Shown: piece after piece, positions 1 through 8,608 of the stretch | How positions within the stretch are numbered: position 1 is the first letter of the stretch | How the letters are laid out: every line of letters starts with the position of its first letter | Program-made: the position numbers and the translations under genes | The notes under the pieces: generated by a model | What the model was told of the DNA's origin: nothing | Database searches by the model: none | What the model saw: only the letters and a program-made list of their open reading frames with translations | Assembly (NCBI GenBank): GCA_028378565.1 | Contig: JAONMX010000002.1 | Span: 72,966 to 136,965, forward strand | DNA length: 64,000 nucleotides | Reading direction: 5' to 3' | DNA from: Bacteriovoracaceae bacterium | GTDB taxonomy: Bacteria; Bdellovibrionota; Bacteriovoracia; Bacteriovoracales; Bacteriovoracaceae

Positions 1-829
1 GGGTTAAGGCCTTAATTTTCACCTTCGATTCTTTCTCTTTTTCTTTAAATGATTTTAAAAAAAGATTAACAAGAATCTTATCTTTCTTTTTCAATTTTTT
101 ATATTTTGATACTTTTTCAAATAATGTGATTATTTTTTCTGAGGTTGTGTTGATAAACTGTTGAGCGGTCATCCTTTCAGAAATTTCGGCCATCTTAATT
201 TGATATACAGAGAAATTGACTAGCTCCTTATTAGGAAAGTTTTTATTTTTATTCTCTTTTTTTTCAAAGAATTGAATCATTTTTTTTGAAATTTTATTAT
301 CTGCTAACAATTCATTTTTTTTAAAGAAAAAAGAAAAGTCTTTTCTCACTTTTACATGTTTTATTGCTAAAAGAGCTGCTCTTGCAAGGGATAGGGTTTT
401 TGCTACAGCAATATCCTTTTTAGAGCTTCCTTCTTTAATGTAATCAAATTTGTATACGGTATGTGACTGAAGGGCCATCATAATAATAATGGCAGAAATA
501 TTAAAAGAGTTCTTTTTCATAATTTCATCATGAACTCTTTGAAGACAAATAACTTTATTTTCACCTGACTTACAGACTTTAGGAAAATTATATTTCTTAA
601 ACATATCGGAGAGTTTTAGAACACGGCAATTATCATCATTGAGATGTGCCATATATTTCTTGTATTCATCTTTTAACTCATCAGAAGAATGAAAATTTGG
701 GCTTTCTTTAAGTACATGGTCTAAAGTTAGCTTATCCATTGATTTATCACAATGGTTGCCGGTTTTTAAGTAATCAAATGCATTTGAGTTTGTGCAAAGA
801 AAAAATAAAATAAGAAGTGTAAGCTTCAT
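1..829 (-). CDS. Secreted protein of unknown function, 3' end cut by window edge
   Basis: The ORF track omits this frame because it runs off the window. Translating the minus strand from the ATG at 829 gives 276 codons without a stop. The first 17 residues (MKLTLLILFFLCTNSNA) look like a classic signal peptide. The rest is lysine-rich and mostly helical, with cysteines in the first third. The start overlaps the stop of the upstream coiled-coil gene in a TAATG arrangement, so the two are probably translationally coupled. I do not recognise the family. The function is unknown and the C-terminus lies outside the window. Confidence 0.7.
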   Translation of the reverse strand, partial: MKLTLLILFFLCTNSNAFDYLKTGNHCDKSMDKLTLDHVLKESPNFHSSDELKDEYKKYMAHLNDDNCRVLKLSDMFKKYNFPKVCKSGENKVICLQRVHDEIMKKNSFNISAIIIMMALQSHTVYKFDYIKEGSSKKDIAVAKTLSLARAALLAIKHVKVRKDFSFFFKKNELLADNKISKKMIQFFEKKENKNKNFPNKELVNFSVYQIKMAEISERMTAQQFINTTSEKIITLFEKVSKYKKLKKKDKILVNLFLKSFKEKEKESKVKIKALT

Positions 830-1560
830 TAGTTGACGAGAGTTTGAACCTTTTCTAGTTCACTATTAACTCGGTAGAGTTCATTTTCCATCTTATGGTT
901 TATCTTGCGATATTCTTTTGCATAAGTTTTTAAATCATCAAGCTCTCTTTGTAGAAAGCCAACTTCTTCTTGAAGCTCTAAAATAGTTTCTTCTTTTTCA
1001 GTAGAATCATCATCCATTTTAATAATCGCGGCATGGGCAATGGCCAAGTTGTCTTCTGTTAACTTAGCTTTTCTATGGGCCTCGATCAATCTTGTCTGTG
1101 TAATCGCAAGAGCTCGTTCAATATCTCGAGAAAACTTCTCAAGTTTTTCTTTCTTCTCTTTGAGAATTCCATTCTCTTCATCAAGAAAATCAATTTGTAC
1201 TTTATTACTGTCGTTTACTTTTTTGAGCCAGATAATTTCATCATCTCTTTTATCTAATAGCTCATTTACTTTATACATTGTGCTTTGATGATTATTTAAA
1301 TCTTCTCTTTTTAAATTTCTTAGCCTTTGAATCTCTTCTTTTGCTTGAGCTAACTTAATTTCGGTTTCATTTAGGTGAGATGATAAGGCATCTACTTCGA
1401 TTTGCCTTGCTTGCCAGATGGCCTGGATTAAGCCGGGACTCTTAACTTTATTAAAAAGTTTAAAAAGACCTTGGTTTGACTCCATTAATTGCTGGAGAGT
1501 TTTATAAATGGGACCAAATTGGCGGGTATTTTGATTATTTTGAAGACTCACTTCTATCAT
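829..1560 (-). CDS. Coiled-coil protein of unknown function
   Basis: A 243-residue protein with no signal peptide or membrane segment. From about residue 45 to the C-terminus it is almost continuous heptad-rich helix, dominated by Glu, Lys, Leu and Asn, as in a long coiled coil. The first 45 residues look like a short separate region. It is the first gene of a two-gene unit with the secreted protein downstream (shared A of TAATG), and a plausible promoter lies just upstream. It could be a scaffold or structural protein. No catalytic motif is visible, so no function is assigned. Confidence 0.75.
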   Translation of the reverse strand: MIEVSLQNNQNTRQFGPIYKTLQQLMESNQGLFKLFNKVKSPGLIQAIWQARQIEVDALSSHLNETEIKLAQAKEEIQRLRNLKREDLNNHQSTMYKVNELLDKRDDEIIWLKKVNDSNKVQIDFLDEENGILKEKKEKLEKFSRDIERALAITQTRLIEAHRKAKLTEDNLAIAHAAIIKMDDDSTEKEETILELQEEVGFLQRELDDLKTYAKEYRKINHKMENELYRVNSELEKVQTLVN

Positions 1561-1582
1561 CCTTGATTAAGCTCACCATATA

Positions 1583-1611
1583 ATTATACAAATTTATTGT
1601 TTTCTTGACCA
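1583..1611 (-). promoter_or_regulatory. Candidate sigma70-type promoter for the coiled-coil/secreted pair
   Basis: On the minus strand a perfect TATAAT (1588-1583) lies 17 bases downstream of TGGTCA (1611-1606), which matches the -35 consensus at four of six positions. It sits about 23 bases upstream of the ATG at 1560, so any leader would be short. Inferred from sequence only. Confidence 0.4.
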
Positions 1612-1632
1612 GTTTCTTTTATTTGACCGAGC

Positions 1633-2199
1633 TTAATAGTCGGGTGCTATGTAAACTTGAATTTCAGGACTGTATTCATCTTTAAGAATTCCTTGAATGG
1701 CCTGTAGAGTTCCTGTTGTAGAACTTGGACACGTACCGCAAGCTCCTTGGTATCTCACTAACAAAACTCCGTCCTCATAACTTACGGTTTGGATGTCCCC
1801 ACCATCTCCTTGAAGACCAGGTCTAATTGTTCTATCGAGGATATTTTCGATTTCTTGCATCTCAGGAGGAAGCGCTCTTCTTCTATCAGCTTCAGGATCA
1901 GGATCAAAGTAATCAGCATTATGATTTGGTAAAACCTCTTTAATCGTATTCATTATTTTTGGTTCTACTTCATCCCAATCTTCATATCCAAATTTTGTAA
2001 TAGTAATGACATTATCAAAAAAGTGAACTTGATCTATTCCTCTAATCTCAAACAACTTCATAGCAAGTTCATTCTCTCCACAGTCCATAGGAGATTTATA
2101 GGTGCTATTTCCTTCCTTCTTAACTTGCTTATCAGCAATAAACTTTAGAGCGTTTGGATTAGGTGTAGGTTGAATAAATACAGAAATTTTTTGTTCCAT
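1633..2199 (-). CDS. Nfu-type iron-sulfur carrier protein
   Basis: Carries assembled Fe-S clusters from the SUF scaffold to apo-proteins. The N-terminal half is the Nfu N-terminal domain, beginning near IQPTPNPNALKF. The C-terminal half is a NifU-like domain with the cluster-binding CxxC in GACGTCPSS (about residues 154-157 from the start chosen here). The track starts at 2214, where ATGA overlaps the sufS stop. I prefer the internal ATG at 2199 because GAGGAA sits just before it and the protein then begins MEQKISVFIQPTP, as homologues do. It is the last gene of the suf operon. No SufE, SufU or SufA gene is present in the window, so Nfu may be the local carrier. Confidence 0.88.
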   Translation of the reverse strand: MEQKISVFIQPTPNPNALKFIADKQVKKEGNSTYKSPMDCGENELAMKLFEIRGIDQVHFFDNVITITKFGYEDWDEVEPKIMNTIKEVLPNHNADYFDPDPEADRRRALPPEMQEIENILDRTIRPGLQGDGGDIQTVSYEDGVLLVRYQGACGTCPSSTTGTLQAIQGILKDEYSPEIQVYIAPDY

Positions 2200-2210
2200 T
2201 ATTTCCTCGA

Positions 2211-3428
2211 TCATAGTAATTCTTTTGCTTTTTTTAAAGATTCGATAAACCTGTCTACATCTTCAGTATTGTTATAAACACCAAAAGAGGCCCTCGCACT
2301 TGCTGTGATATTGAATCGTTTCATCAGTGGTTGAGTGCAGTGATGACCAGTTCTGATGGCCACTCCTTGCTCGTCTACTATCATACCAATATCGTGAGGA
2401 TGTGTTCCTTCTATGGAAAAACTTAAGACTGATGCTTTGTTTTTAGATTCTCCAAGAATTTGCACACCTTCAATTTCTTTAATTCTTTTCGTTGCATATC
2501 TTAAGATGCTGTCCTCATGAGCAGCAATTTGGTCGAGACCAAGCTCTTCTATATATTGAATAGCTTTATTGAGAGCGATGACTCCTGCAATATTAGGGGT
2601 ACCGGCTTCAAACTTTTCAGGAAGATCATTGAAAGTTGTCTTTTCAAAGCTAACTTCCTTTATCATGGCCCCACCACCTTGATAGGGAGGAATTTCTTCT
2701 AAAAGGGACTCTTTACCATAAAGAATTCCAGTTCCTGTAGGTCCAAACATCTTATGACCACTTAACGCCAAGAAGTCACAGTCAATATCTCTAACATCAA
2801 TTTTAAGGTGAGAGCCACTTTGAGCCGCATCCACACAAAAATATGCATCATGAGCATGGGCCATCTGAATTAACTCTTTTACAGGATTAATTGTTCCAAG
2901 GGTATTACTTATATGATTGATGCTCACCATTTTTACTGGGTATTGATTTAGTAATTTTTTATAAGCATCAATATCAATTTCTCCAATATCTGTAATTGGA
3001 ACTTCAATAACTTTTGCACCCTTCTTTTGTGCAACTAATTGCCATGGAACAATATTAGAATGATGCTCCATTGTGGAAAGTAAGATCACATCACCTGGAT
3101 TTAAAAACTTCTCACCAAAACTATTGGCAACCAAGTTAATAGAGTCAGTGGTTCCTTTTGTGAAAATAACTTCACACTCTTTGGCATTAATAAGCTTCGC
3201 CATAGAGGATCGAGTATCTTCATATTTTTGAGTTGCTTGTGCACTTAAAAAATGAATACCTCTATGAACATTTGATGTTTCACTTTGATAATGCTTTGTA
3301 ACAGCTTCGATAACACATGTTGGTTTTAAACTTGTGGCGGCAGCGTCTAGGTAAACTAAAGGTTGTCCATGAACCAGTTCTTTAAGAATTGGAAAGTCTG
3401 ATCGAATTTTTTCTATATCAAAACTCAT
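2211..3428 (-). CDS. sufS: SufS cysteine desulfurase
   Basis: A PLP-dependent group II cysteine desulfurase that takes sulfur from L-cysteine for Fe-S assembly. At 405 residues it is the usual size. The PLP lysine is K226 in ALSGHKMFGPTGTG, and the persulfide-forming cysteine is C364 in RTGHHCTQPLMKRF. Its ATG overlaps the sufD stop, and its TGA overlaps the ATG of the longer nfu reading frame, so it is tightly coupled within the operon. A SufE or SufU sulfur acceptor normally partners SufS, and none is encoded nearby. Confidence 0.96.
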   Translation of the reverse strand: MSFDIEKIRSDFPILKELVHGQPLVYLDAAATSLKPTCVIEAVTKHYQSETSNVHRGIHFLSAQATQKYEDTRSSMAKLINAKECEVIFTKGTTDSINLVANSFGEKFLNPGDVILLSTMEHHSNIVPWQLVAQKKGAKVIEVPITDIGEIDIDAYKKLLNQYPVKMVSINHISNTLGTINPVKELIQMAHAHDAYFCVDAAQSGSHLKIDVRDIDCDFLALSGHKMFGPTGTGILYGKESLLEEIPPYQGGGAMIKEVSFEKTTFNDLPEKFEAGTPNIAGVIALNKAIQYIEELGLDQIAAHEDSILRYATKRIKEIEGVQILGESKNKASVLSFSIEGTHPHDIGMIVDEQGVAIRTGHHCTQPLMKRFNITASARASFGVYNNTEDVDRFIESLKKAKELL

Positions 3429-4705
3429 TCTTTTCCTTCTCCAAAGTGTTCGAGAGCGTATTTTTCAAATTTCTCATAAAGCAATTCAGCGAGACTTTCT
3501 CTCACTGTTTCGGACTTAATTTTTTCAAGAGTATCAAAAGCAAAGGCATGACAAAGCATTTTTTGGGCCTCATGTAATTTGATTCCTCTAGACTGTAGGT
3601 AGAAAATTTCTTCTGGATCTATTTGACCAATTGTTGCCCCGTGGGCACATTTCACATCATCAGCATAAACTTCTAGCTGAGGCCTTGTATCCATATGTGA
3701 CTTTGGGCCTAGTAGAATATTTTTATTAAGTTGAGTCGAGTCAACGAGCTGGGCATCACGGTGAATCATGATTTTTCCAGTGAAAACTCCACGGGCTTCA
3801 TCGTCTAAAATCCCTTTTACAAGTTGATGAGATTCATTATGTCCAACGTGATGATTGATATGACTAAAAATATCATGGTGTTGATTTCCTCGAGCACCAA
3901 AGAAACCATGAATATGGGAGTTTGAATTTTCACCATCTATATCAACTAATATATTTTGCCGAGCTACTAAAGAGCCAAGGGATAAGGTGAAACTATGAAA
4001 AGTTGCATCTCTTAGAACTTTTGCTCTCACTTTAGAAATATGGATACTTTGAGTGTCTTCAATCTGCACTTTTACATGTTCTACAATGGCATTTTCATTT
4101 ATCACAAAAGATGTAGATGCATTTGTAAAACTTGGAATTTGATTTTCTTTACCATGATAGATTTCTACAAATGTAGATTGGGAAAATGCACCACATTCTA
4201 TATTGATAATAGGCTGAACCCAAGAACCCTCTGATTGGGGAGAGTAGGTATGATGAATGATAATAGGAGAGTTATCAATAATAGCTTTCTTATCTACTTC
4301 AATAGAGTAGAGGTTATTATTCACAAGTCTGCTTATACCTTCAAAGAAATCTAATTTATCCTGTGGGAAGTTTTTAGAAATATTACTTTCCTGAGATTCT
4401 ATACTTTGCTCTTTTAAGCTACATCCAGCAGGTAGTTTTGTCTTATTTGGATTCAGATGGCCATCTTCGAAAACGATTTGATGATGATCTTTAAAAAGAG
4501 TTTCATCAGTACTTGAGGAGAAACTTTTAGGCTTTTTTAGAAAATTAAAATCTTCAGAAATAAACTTCTTTAGATTTGTATACTTCCAATTCTCTTGTTT
4601 CGAATACGGAATACCATTGGACTCAACACTTACAAGAGCATCTTCTTTGAAGCTTGAAAGTATCGTCGTTTTATAGTTCTTTATAATTTCATTTAGTTTT
4701 TTCAT
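3425..4705 (-). CDS. sufD: SufD, subunit of the SufBCD Fe-S scaffold
   Basis: Partner of SufB and SufC in the cytosolic scaffold on which clusters are built. The 426-residue protein has a divergent N-terminal half and a conserved beta-helix C-terminal half containing CAHGATIGQIDPEEIFYLQS, the SufB/SufD family signature. It lies between sufC (12-base gap) and sufS (4-base overlap). The family and operon position make the call secure, although the first 120 residues are poorly conserved. Confidence 0.95.
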   Translation of the reverse strand: MKKLNEIIKNYKTTILSSFKEDALVSVESNGIPYSKQENWKYTNLKKFISEDFNFLKKPKSFSSSTDETLFKDHHQIVFEDGHLNPNKTKLPAGCSLKEQSIESQESNISKNFPQDKLDFFEGISRLVNNNLYSIEVDKKAIIDNSPIIIHHTYSPQSEGSWVQPIINIECGAFSQSTFVEIYHGKENQIPSFTNASTSFVINENAIVEHVKVQIEDTQSIHISKVRAKVLRDATFHSFTLSLGSLVARQNILVDIDGENSNSHIHGFFGARGNQHHDIFSHINHHVGHNESHQLVKGILDDEARGVFTGKIMIHRDAQLVDSTQLNKNILLGPKSHMDTRPQLEVYADDVKCAHGATIGQIDPEEIFYLQSRGIKLHEAQKMLCHAFAFDTLEKIKSETVRESLAELLYEKFEKYALEHFGEGKE

Positions 4706-4717
4706 AATTTATCTTTT

Positions 4718-5476
4718 TTAGTTTTTAGTAAGCCAGTCGTAACCTTTTTCTTCTAGTTGGTGAGCTAATTCTTTTCCACCAGACTTAATTATCTTTCCTT
4801 GGTAGAGAACATGAACAAAGTCTGGAGTTATATAATCGAGAAGTCTTTGATAGTGAGTAACAAGAACTGTAGCATTATATTTACTTTTTAAAGCATTCAC
4901 ACCTTTGGCCACAATTTTAAGAGCGTCAATATCTAAACCACTATCTGTTTCGTCGAGTAGACTTAATCGAGGGTTGAGAACTGTCATTTGAAGGATTTCA
5001 TTTTTCTTTTTTTCACCACCAGAAAAACCAGCATTAACTGCTCTATCTAAAAATGAATCACTCATTTCTAATAGTTCTAATTTTGGTCTTAGATAGTTTT
5101 TAAACTCTTGCTCATCCATTTCTGCTACACCTTGCTTAGCACAGATGGCGTTGTAGCTTTCTCTTAAAAAGGCAATATTTGATACCCCTGCAATTTCAAC
5201 AGGGTATTGAAAACCTAGAAAGATCCCTTGGGTACTTCTTTCGTGTGGCTCAAGGTCAGCAATATTTTGCATTTTCCCATTGATATTATAATTTACTTCA
5301 CCGCTGGTTACCTCAAAGGCAGGGTGCCCAGCAATAACTTTTGCTAAGGTCGACTTTCCTGATCCATTTGGCCCCATGATGGCATGAACTTCACCAGGGT
5401 TTACTGTTAAGCTGATACCATTGAGGATTTCATTGCCTTCTACTTCTGCGTGTAGGTCTTTAACTTCAATTAACAT
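4718..5476 (-). CDS. sufC: SufC, ATPase of the SufBCD complex
   Basis: An ABC-type ATPase that drives conformational change in the SufBCD scaffold; it is not a transporter. The 252 residues include Walker A GPNGSGKST (35-43), a Q-loop near LGFQYP (88-92), the ABC signature FSGGEKKK (151-158) and Walker B LSLLDE (171-176) followed by the D-loop TDSGLD. The length is normal for SufC. It is 14 bases from sufB and 12 from sufD, within one operon. Confidence 0.97.
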   Translation of the reverse strand: MLIEVKDLHAEVEGNEILNGISLTVNPGEVHAIMGPNGSGKSTLAKVIAGHPAFEVTSGEVNYNINGKMQNIADLEPHERSTQGIFLGFQYPVEIAGVSNIAFLRESYNAICAKQGVAEMDEQEFKNYLRPKLELLEMSDSFLDRAVNAGFSGGEKKKNEILQMTVLNPRLSLLDETDSGLDIDALKIVAKGVNALKSKYNATVLVTHYQRLLDYITPDFVHVLYQGKIIKSGGKELAHQLEEKGYDWLTKN

Positions 5477-5490
5477 TTATATACTCCTAA

Positions 5491-6924
5491 TTATCCAATA
5501 CTATTTTCTAATTTCATTTCAAGTAGCTTTACGGCTTCTACGGAAAACTCTAGTGGTAGTGTTTTAAAAACTTCACTACAAAAACCACTAACAATCATTG
5601 AAATACATTTTTCCATATCAAGACCACGTGACTGTAGGTAGAAGAGCTGGTCTTCACTTATCTTTGTTGTTGAAGCCTCATGCTCAACAGTGGCGGTATT
5701 ATTCTTAACGTCGATATAAGGAAAAGTATTTGCTGAACATTTATCCCCAACAAGCATCGAATCACATTGTGAATAATTTCTTGCACCTTTTGCTGATGGC
5801 ATGATCTTAACGAGGCCTCTGTAATTATTTTCAGAACCTTCTGCCGAAATCCCTTTTGAAATAATCGTGGATTTCGTGTTCTTACCAATATGAATCATTT
5901 TTGTTCCAGTATCGGCCTGCATTTTATTGTTAGTTAGAGCAACAGAGTAGAAGGCACCTTGTGAATTATCGCCAATAAGATTGCAACTTGGATATTTCCA
6001 AGTAATGGCAGATCCAGCTTCAACTTGTGTCCAACTAATTTTTGAATTCTTTCCTAAGCAATTTCCACGTTTTGTTACAAAGTTGTAAATTCCACCAAGT
6101 CCTTCTTTGTTACCAGCGTACCAATTCTGAACAGTTGAATATTTTATTTCAGCATCATCCAATGTTATTAATTCAACAATGGCCGCATGAAGTTGGTTTT
6201 CATCCCTTTGTGGAGCGGTACAACCTTCAAGGTAATTCACATAAGAACCTTCATCTGCGATAACAAGTGTTCTTTCAAACTGTCCTGTTTCTTTGGCATT
6301 GATTCTAAAATATGTTGAAAGATCCATTGGGCAAGTTACACCTTTAGGAATGTAAACAAATGAACCATCAGAAAAAACTGCAGCATTAAGAGCCGCGTAG
6401 AAATTATCGGAGTAGGGAACTACTGTTCCAAGATATTTTTTTACTAATTCAGGATGATCTTGAACAGCTTCACTAATAGAACAGAAGATGACACCAACTT
6501 CCTCGAGTTCTTCTTTGTAAGTCGTTCCTACGGAAACACTATCAAAGACAGCGTCAACAGCGACACCTGAAATTCTTTTTTGTTCCTGTAGAGGAATTCC
6601 AAGTTTTTCAAAAGTCGCTAGAAGTTCAGGGTCTAAATCATCAAGTGATTTAGGAGCAGTTTCTGTTGATTTTGGAGCTGCGTAGTAATAGAGGTCTTCA
6701 AAATCAATCTCTGGTATTTCTAATTTCGCCCATTCAGGAAGTTTTAGTGTCTTCCAATGTTTAAAGGCCTTGAGTCGATAATCAAGAAGCCATTCAGGCT
6801 CATTCTTTTTTGCACTGATCATTCTAACAATATTTTCATCAAGGCCTTTCGGAAATTCGCCTGTTTCAATATCAGTAAAAAAACCATACTTGTATTCTTT
6901 ATCTAAGATGTCTTGTGTACTCAC
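5491..6924 (-). CDS. sufB: SufB, core Fe-S scaffold protein
   Basis: Main scaffold subunit on which the nascent Fe-S cluster forms in complex with SufC and SufD. The 477 residues are typical. Conserved blocks include [20 protein letters not shown], the segment around [19 protein letters not shown], and the C-terminal [14 protein letters not shown]. Its ATG overlaps the stop of the Rrf2 regulator gene by four bases, so regulator and scaffold are translated as a coupled pair. Confidence 0.97.
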   Translation of the reverse strand: MSTQDILDKEYKYGFFTDIETGEFPKGLDENIVRMISAKKNEPEWLLDYRLKAFKHWKTLKLPEWAKLEIPEIDFEDLYYYAAPKSTETAPKSLDDLDPELLATFEKLGIPLQEQKRISGVAVDAVFDSVSVGTTYKEELEEVGVIFCSISEAVQDHPELVKKYLGTVVPYSDNFYAALNAAVFSDGSFVYIPKGVTCPMDLSTYFRINAKETGQFERTLVIADEGSYVNYLEGCTAPQRDENQLHAAIVELITLDDAEIKYSTVQNWYAGNKEGLGGIYNFVTKRGNCLGKNSKISWTQVEAGSAITWKYPSCNLIGDNSQGAFYSVALTNNKMQADTGTKMIHIGKNTKSTIISKGISAEGSENNYRGLVKIMPSAKGARNYSQCDSMLVGDKCSANTFPYIDVKNNTATVEHEASTTKISEDQLFYLQSRGLDMEKCISMIVSGFCSEVFKTLPLEFSVEAVKLLEMKLENSIG

Positions 6925-7388
6925 AGTTCCTCCATTGGGGAGCTTGTATTATTTTCTATTTTTTTATTTTCACTATAATTTTCACCAAAAAGTAATTCAC
7001 TTAGTTTTAAGTCTTCTAAGAAGTCGTTGACTCGAGAATTTAATTGCTCAAGAGGGGTTACGATATTGCAAGAACTATAGAGGTCGCATATGCCTTTAGA
7101 ATTCTGACAAAAATGTGATTGGTCTTTGCCTTCAATCAGGCGAACGAGATCCATATAGGTAACAGTATTTAAGTCAGTAGATAAAGCGTATCCGCCCTTA
7201 ATACCTTTTACTGATTTAACGATTCCTTTGGAGTTCATAATCTGTAATACTTTTGCAGTTGTATCAAAAGGGGCACCGAACTTTTCACAAATCTCACGGG
7301 CAGAGATAAGATGTTCTTCATCTTTCTTAGAAGCGATATACTTCAAAGACATGAGAGCATATTCTACTTTTTTGTTGATCTTGATCAT
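6921..7388 (-). CDS. Rrf2-family transcription regulator, probable Fe-S sensor of the suf operon
   Basis: A 155-residue winged-helix protein. The N-terminal half matches Rrf2/IscR DNA-binding domains (recognition region near [14 protein letters not shown], wing near [10 protein letters not shown]). Three cysteines at 94, 101 and 107 are spaced C-x6-C-x5-C, one residue longer in the first gap than the C-x5-C-x5-C of E. coli IscR. This probably binds a cluster and lets the protein sense Fe-S demand. It is the first gene of rrf2-sufBCDS-nfu and overlaps sufB. Autoregulation through the palindromes upstream is an inference. The last 25 residues are polar and lack family signatures. Confidence 0.9.
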   Translation of the reverse strand: MIKINKKVEYALMSLKYIASKKDEEHLISAREICEKFGAPFDTTAKVLQIMNSKGIVKSVKGIKGGYALSTDLNTVTYMDLVRLIEGKDQSHFCQNSKGICDLYSSCNIVTPLEQLNSRVNDFLEDLKLSELLFGENYSENKKIENNTSSPMEEL

Positions 7389-7430
7389 TTCAATCCCATC
7401 ACGTTGAACAAAGGTGAAAACTATAAATAT

Positions 7431-7440
7431 TAACTAGTTA
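7431..7440. promoter_or_regulatory. Palindrome TAACTAGTTA upstream of the suf operon
   Basis: A perfect 10-base palindrome 43-52 bases upstream of the regulator's ATG, in the divergent region between the suf operon and the hydroxylase gene. It is in a good position for an Rrf2-type operator. The site does not match the published E. coli IscR type 1 or type 2 consensus, so the assignment is a guess from position and symmetry. Confidence 0.35.
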
Positions 7441-7484
7441 CCGAAATTGTTCATTGTTGTTTGCAATGTATTTTCTATACCTTA

Positions 7485-7509
7485 AAATAAGTCAAAAAGA
7501 TACTTATTT
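7485..7509. promoter_or_regulatory. Inverted repeat AAATAAGT-N9-ACTTATTT between divergent genes
   Basis: A perfect 8-base dyad with a 9-base spacer, centred about 82 bases upstream of the hydroxylase GTG and about 109 bases upstream of the suf regulator's ATG. Its size suits a dimeric regulator. No T-run follows it, so it is not a terminator. Confidence 0.35.
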
Positions 7510-7578
7510 ACAGCAGTATAGCATTTAAATACGTTAAAAAAAGCCTTATTTGTTAGGCAAGTAATTACAGGAGTTTAG

Positions 7579-8346
7579 GTGATTTTACCCCACGAACGGC
7601 CGCTAATATTCCTTATTACCATTGTGAGCTTTGCTTTACTTGAATTCCTCATACCGTACAGAAATCAGGAATCACAGGCCAAAAAACGTTGGAGCTCTCA
7701 CTTTTTTCTCATCTTTATTTTTGTCCTCTTTCAGCGCTTGTTACTACCAATTGGTTTAGCCGGCTTGGCCATGGAATTTACTAAGGAGACTGTGTTTTAT
7801 GGATTGCTCGAAAAAGAGAGCTTTGCCGCCATTATTTTAACTTTCATCATTCTTGATTTCTTCATATATTTTCAACATAGGCTCTTTCATAAAATAAATT
7901 TTCTGTGGAGGTTTCATGAAGTTCATCATACTGATGATTTACTCGACTGGTCTTCTGCTCTAAGGTTTCACCCTGTTGAGATGGTGATAAGTTTTGGTCT
8001 AAAAGTCTGCATTATTTTTGTTTTTAAACTAGAGCCATTAGGAGTTGTTTTATTTGAGGTTATCTTAAGCTCTATGGCCATTTTTAATCACGCTAAAATT
8101 AGAATTCCCTCTAAACTAGATAAAGTCTTAGAGTACTTTATTGTTACTCCGAGAATGCATAGAGTACACCATTCAGTTCTTGGAAAAGAAATGAACTCTA
8201 ACTACTCCAATAGTATCTCCGTGTGGGATTATATTTTTAGAACATTTTGCTATAAGAAAGAAGAACAATTTAAGTTGGGTGTAAATTCTGAATCACCAGC
8301 AAAGCATGGATTGATTGATCTTATAAAAAAACCTTTTATTTCTTAA
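7579..8346 (+). CDS. Sterol desaturase / fatty acid hydroxylase family membrane enzyme
   Basis: A di-iron membrane oxygenase of the fatty acid hydroxylase superfamily. All three histidine boxes are present: HRLFH (100-104), HEVHH (113-117) and HRVHH (194-198). Four or so hydrophobic segments lie at about 8-25, 41-60, 82-99 and 135-170. The start is a GTG at 7579 preceded by AGGAG with a 5-base spacer. The substrate (lipid, carotenoid or sterol-like) cannot be read from the sequence. It is divergent from the suf operon, and its TAA stop shares TTAA with the stop of the convergent small gene downstream. Confidence 0.88.
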   Translation: MILPHERPLIFLITIVSFALLEFLIPYRNQESQAKKRWSSHFFLIFIFVLFQRLLLPIGLAGLAMEFTKETVFYGLLEKESFAAIILTFIILDFFIYFQHRLFHKINFLWRFHEVHHTDDLLDWSSALRFHPVEMVISFGLKVCIIFVFKLEPLGVVLFEVILSSMAIFNHAKIRIPSKLDKVLEYFIVTPRMHRVHHSVLGKEMNSNYSNSISVWDYIFRTFCYKKEEQFKLGVNSESPAKHGLIDLIKKPFIS

Positions 8347-8549
8347 GCGGCAGTTTTTTGATGAGACATTTCTTCTTGGTAGATGGCCCAAAGAAAATCC
8401 ATTTCAATATCATCATTTTGAAAAGAAGTACTTTCAATCATAAGTTTTAAGTCATTTTCAAATTGATATTTTAGAATCCACTCCAGCTCTTGGGAACTAC
8501 ATCCATATACGTCTTGTAACTTTAAATAAATTTTTTCTATTGTGTTCAT
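8343..8549 (-). CDS. Small acidic protein of unknown function
   Basis: A 68-residue acidic, probably helical cytosolic protein, without signal peptide, membrane segment or a motif I recognise. A Shine-Dalgarno-like AAGGAGAAG lies upstream of its ATG on the minus strand. It converges on the hydroxylase gene, and the two stop codons overlap within TTAA. The clean start and ribosome-binding site favour a real gene; the function is unknown. Confidence 0.6.
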   Translation of the reverse strand: MNTIEKIYLKLQDVYGCSSQELEWILKYQFENDLKLMIESTSFQNDDIEMDFLWAIYQEEMSHQKTAA

Positions 8550-8572
8550 CCTGAACTTCTCCTTAAACTATC

Positions 8573-8581
8573 TGGTATAAT
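8573..8581 (+). promoter_or_regulatory. Extended -10 promoter candidate for the rhomboid gene
   Basis: TGGTATAAT is a perfect extended -10 element (TG-N-TATAAT), 27 bases upstream of the rhomboid ATG. No good -35 hexamer lies 16-18 bases upstream, which extended -10 promoters tolerate. Confidence 0.45.
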
Positions 8582-8608
8582 ATCATAAATACAAATTGAA
8601 AGGAATAT

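Noticed and set aside
1040-1288. Plus-strand ORFs of 60-82 residues
   Set aside because: They lie entirely antisense to the coiled-coil gene, with no ribosome site or coding-like composition.
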